NCBI GenBank assembly: GCA_017998195.1
Contig: JAGODN010000112.1
Location: forward strand, 1 to 7,813
Reading direction: 5' to 3'
DNA from: Desulfobulbus sp.
GTDB taxonomy: Bacteria; Desulfobacterota; Desulfobulbia; Desulfobulbales; Desulfobulbaceae
DNA: 7,813 nucleotides
Shown: positions 6,341 to 7,813 of the stretch, piece after piece
How the letters are laid out: each line of letters begins with the position of its first letter
Position numbering within the stretch: the stretch's first letter is position 1
Notes under the pieces: model-generated
Told to the model about the DNA's origin: nothing
The model's database searches: none
Seen by the model: the letters and a program-made list of their open reading frames with translations, nothing else
Position numbers and translations under genes: made by a program

Positions 6341-7218
6341 TGCGTACCACCAGCGACTGCCTGCCCTGTTTCCTCCGCCAGGCCCTGGGCACGGCCCGAC
6401 GCAGCACCACCGACCCGGCCCGTCACTGGCAGCTGGTGGGCGAGGTCGGCGCGCTCCTGGCCGGTTTCGACCCGCAGCTGTCGCCGCCGGAAAACGCCAT
6501 CCATTTCTACCGGCTGATCGCCGCCCGCACCGGCGCGGCCGATCCCTTTGCCGCGGAAAAGGTGGAGAGCAATGGCTTCGCCCGGGGGCTCGAGGCGCGC
6601 ACCGGCGAACTGATCCGCGCCTCCTCGGACCCCCTGCGCACCGCCCTCCAGTTCGCCATCAGCGCCAACGTGCTCGACTACGGCGCCCAGCACCTGCTCG
6701 ACCGGGACGAGGCCCTGGCAGCCTGCCGCCGGCCGCTCACCATCGACCACTCGGCCGCGCTCTGCGCCCGGCTCGAACCCGGCGCGGACATCCTCTACCT
6801 GGCCGACAACTGCGGCGAGATCGTCTTCGACCGGCTGGTGGTGGAACAGCTGCTGGCCCGCGGCTGCCGGGTCACCGTGGCCGTGCGCAGCCGACCGATC
6901 ATCAACGACGCCACCCGCGAGGACGCCGTCGCCTGCGGCCTCGACCGGCTCTGCGAGGTCATCGACAGCGGCAGCGATGCCCCGGGCACGCCGCTTGCCC
7001 TCTGCAGCCCGGATTTCCGCGCCCGCTTCGCCGCGGCTGACTGCATCATCGCCAAGGGCATGGGCAATTTCGAGAGCCTCTCGGACGCGCCCGCGCCGCT
7101 CTTTTTCCTGTTCGTGGTCAAGTGCACCACCGTGCTCGCCCACCTGCGGGCGCGCTTCCCGGAGGCCGGCCTGCGCATCGGCTCGCCGGTGCTCCTCCGG
7201 GGCGAGGCCGCGGCCTGA
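6340..7218 (+). CDS. DUF89/ARMT1-like metal-dependent phosphatase
   Basis: A 292-residue DUF89 (ARMT1-like) protein. Members are metal-dependent phosphatases, several shown to act as damage-control enzymes on harmful sugar phosphates or modified cofactor phosphates. The conserved core is LYLADNCGEIVFDRLV at 153-167 (Asp156, Asn157, Glu160, Asp164), PIINDAT at 187-193 with the metal-ligand candidate Asp190, and DCIIAKGMGNFESL at 234-247. A CLPC pair at residues 7-10 opens the protein, as is typical of the bacterial/archaeal subfamily with N-terminal cysteines, and VKCTTVLA near 260-267 is also family-like. Length is normal. The ATG is embedded in the TGATG stop of the ttcA-like gene, implying translational coupling. 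The phosphoesterase gene starts six bases after its stop. The physiological substrate cannot be read from sequence. Confidence 0.92.
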   Translation: MRTTSDCLPCFLRQALGTARRSTTDPARHWQLVGEVGALLAGFDPQLSPPENAIHFYRLIAARTGAADPFAAEKVESNGFARGLEARTGELIRASSDPLRTALQFAISANVLDYGAQHLLDRDEALAACRRPLTIDHSAALCARLEPGADILYLADNCGEIVFDRLVVEQLLARGCRVTVAVRSRPIINDATREDAVACGLDRLCEVIDSGSDAPGTPLALCSPDFRARFAAADCIIAKGMGNFESLSDAPAPLFFLFVVKCTTVLAHLRARFPEAGLRIGSPVLLRGEAAA

Positions 7219-7224
7219 ACTGCC

Positions 7225-7813
7225 ATGCGGGTGGCGGTCCTCAGCGACATCCACGGCAACTGGCGGGCGCTCGAGGCGGTGCTCGACGACCTCGACCGGC
7301 AGGGCGTCGACGAAATCCTCAGCCTGGGCGACACCATCGGCTACGGCCCGGAGCCGGCCGAGGTGGTCCGGGCCCTGCGCGCCCGCGGGGTGATCTCGGT
7401 GATGGGCAACCACGAACTGGCCCTGGTCAGCCGCAGCTACGCGGCCCGGCTGCAGGGCGCGGCCCGCGACTCCCTGCGCCTGACCCGCGACCTGCTCGAC
7501 TCCGACGCCCTGGGCTGGCTCGCGGGCCTGCCCGCCTGGCTGGTGCATCGCGGCGCCCGGCTGGTGCACGGCTGCCCGCCCGAGTCCATGACCGTGTACC
7601 TGTTCTCGCCCACGCCCAACCGGCTGCAGCGGCTGTTCGCCAGCTACCCGGAGCAGCGCTGCTTCGCCGGCCACACCCACACGCTCGAGCTGTTAACCGA
7701 GCAGGACGGCCAGGTCGTGCGGGAGCGCCTCGTTGCCGGCGCCCTGGAGCTGGATCCCCGGGGCCGCGCCCTTGTTCTTGCCGGCAACGAGGCGCTCCCG
7801 AATGACCTGGCCG
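7225..7813 (+). CDS. Calcineurin-like metallophosphoesterase, C-terminus cut by the window edge
   Basis: The ATG at 7225 opens 196 complete codons that reach the window end without a stop. The protein is a calcineurin-like phosphoesterase of the small YfcE-like type, with two-metal motifs in order: LSDIHGN (6-12), LGDTIGYGP (34-42), GNHE (61-64), LVHG (113-116) and GHTH (149-152). All metal-ligand residues are present. There is no clear Shine-Dalgarno; the start is six bases after the DUF89 stop, so coupling is likely. After about residue 180 the reading becomes RALVLAGNEALPNDLA, where relatives usually have a 'yLvNxGSVGqPRd' type segment. The change falls about ten bases before the right arm of an inverted repeat begins and includes three consecutive T-ending codons (CTT GTT CTT). 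The last 12-15 residues may therefore not be genuine. The substrate is unknown. Confidence 0.88.
   Translation, partial: MRVAVLSDIHGNWRALEAVLDDLDRQGVDEILSLGDTIGYGPEPAEVVRALRARGVISVMGNHELALVSRSYAARLQGAARDSLRLTRDLLDSDALGWLAGLPAWLVHRGARLVHGCPPESMTVYLFSPTPNRLQRLFASYPEQRCFAGHTHTLELLTEQDGQVVRERLVAGALELDPRGRALVLAGNEALPNDLA
7707..7813. repeat. Imperfect inverted repeat at the right edge
   Basis: Arm 7707-7740 matches the reverse complement of arm 7780-7813 over 34 bases, with mismatches only at 7719/7801 and 7717/7803. Twenty-one consecutive pairs are perfect (7720-7740 with 7780-7800). The spacer is 39 bases. The right arm ends exactly at the last base of the window, so the repeat may continue outside. 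It lies inside the phosphoesterase frame and has no T run, so it does not look like a terminator. Confidence 0.9.

Noticed and set aside
4919..7680. Long minus-strand open frames opposite the lipoprotein, ttcA-like, DUF89 and phosphoesterase genes (4919-6223, 6304-7680)
   Set aside because: The plus strand carries clear family motifs throughout; the antisense translations are low-complexity and unrecognisable.

Overview
The window is GC-rich and densely coded, with strong G/C bias at third codon positions. It looks like core chromosome of a Gram-negative bacterium, most likely a Desulfobacterota or related deltaproteobacterial lineage. The grounds are the uL13-uS9-argC-truA-maf neighbourhood, the monofunctional HisB and the TtcA/DUF89/phosphoesterase cluster. 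This placement rests on remembered gene order, not on a search. Both ends cut through genes, so the window may be a whole short contig.

Left half, minus strand (read right to left from about 3970): a strong promoter with an A/T-rich upstream element drives tRNA-Gly(GCC). An intrinsic terminator follows, then rplM-rpsI, a second intrinsic terminator, and then argC-truA-maf with overlapping or touching reading frames. An unidentified gene begins after maf and runs off the left edge. These genes serve translation (tRNA, two ribosomal proteins, tRNA pseudouridylation), arginine synthesis and nucleotide-pool housekeeping.

Centre: divergent promoters separate tRNA-Gly (minus) from hisB (plus). hisB encodes a stand-alone imidazoleglycerol-phosphate dehydratase and has a GC-rich leader with several hairpins.

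Right half, plus strand: a tight run follows hisB. It holds a lipoprotein of unknown function, a TtcA-type PP-loop tRNA thiolase-like protein with three candidate cluster cysteines, a DUF89/ARMT1-like metal-dependent phosphatase, and a calcineurin-like phosphoesterase cut by the window end. A TGATG overlap and a 6-base gap suggest the last three are translationally coupled.

Most notable observations: (1) the right edge is an imperfect inverted repeat with arms of about 34 bases. The phosphoesterase reading departs from what its family would show at about the same place, which points to a fold-back assembly or amplification artefact at a contig end. (2) Two intrinsic terminators lie just upstream of rplM and argC, with almost no room for new promoters. 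(3) The lipoprotein-TtcA-DUF89-phosphoesterase cluster is functionally unexplained. I found no mobile element, CRISPR array, rRNA or clear defence system. There is no gene-free stretch longer than about 300 bases; the longest, 3915-4195, holds the divergent promoters and the hisB leader.
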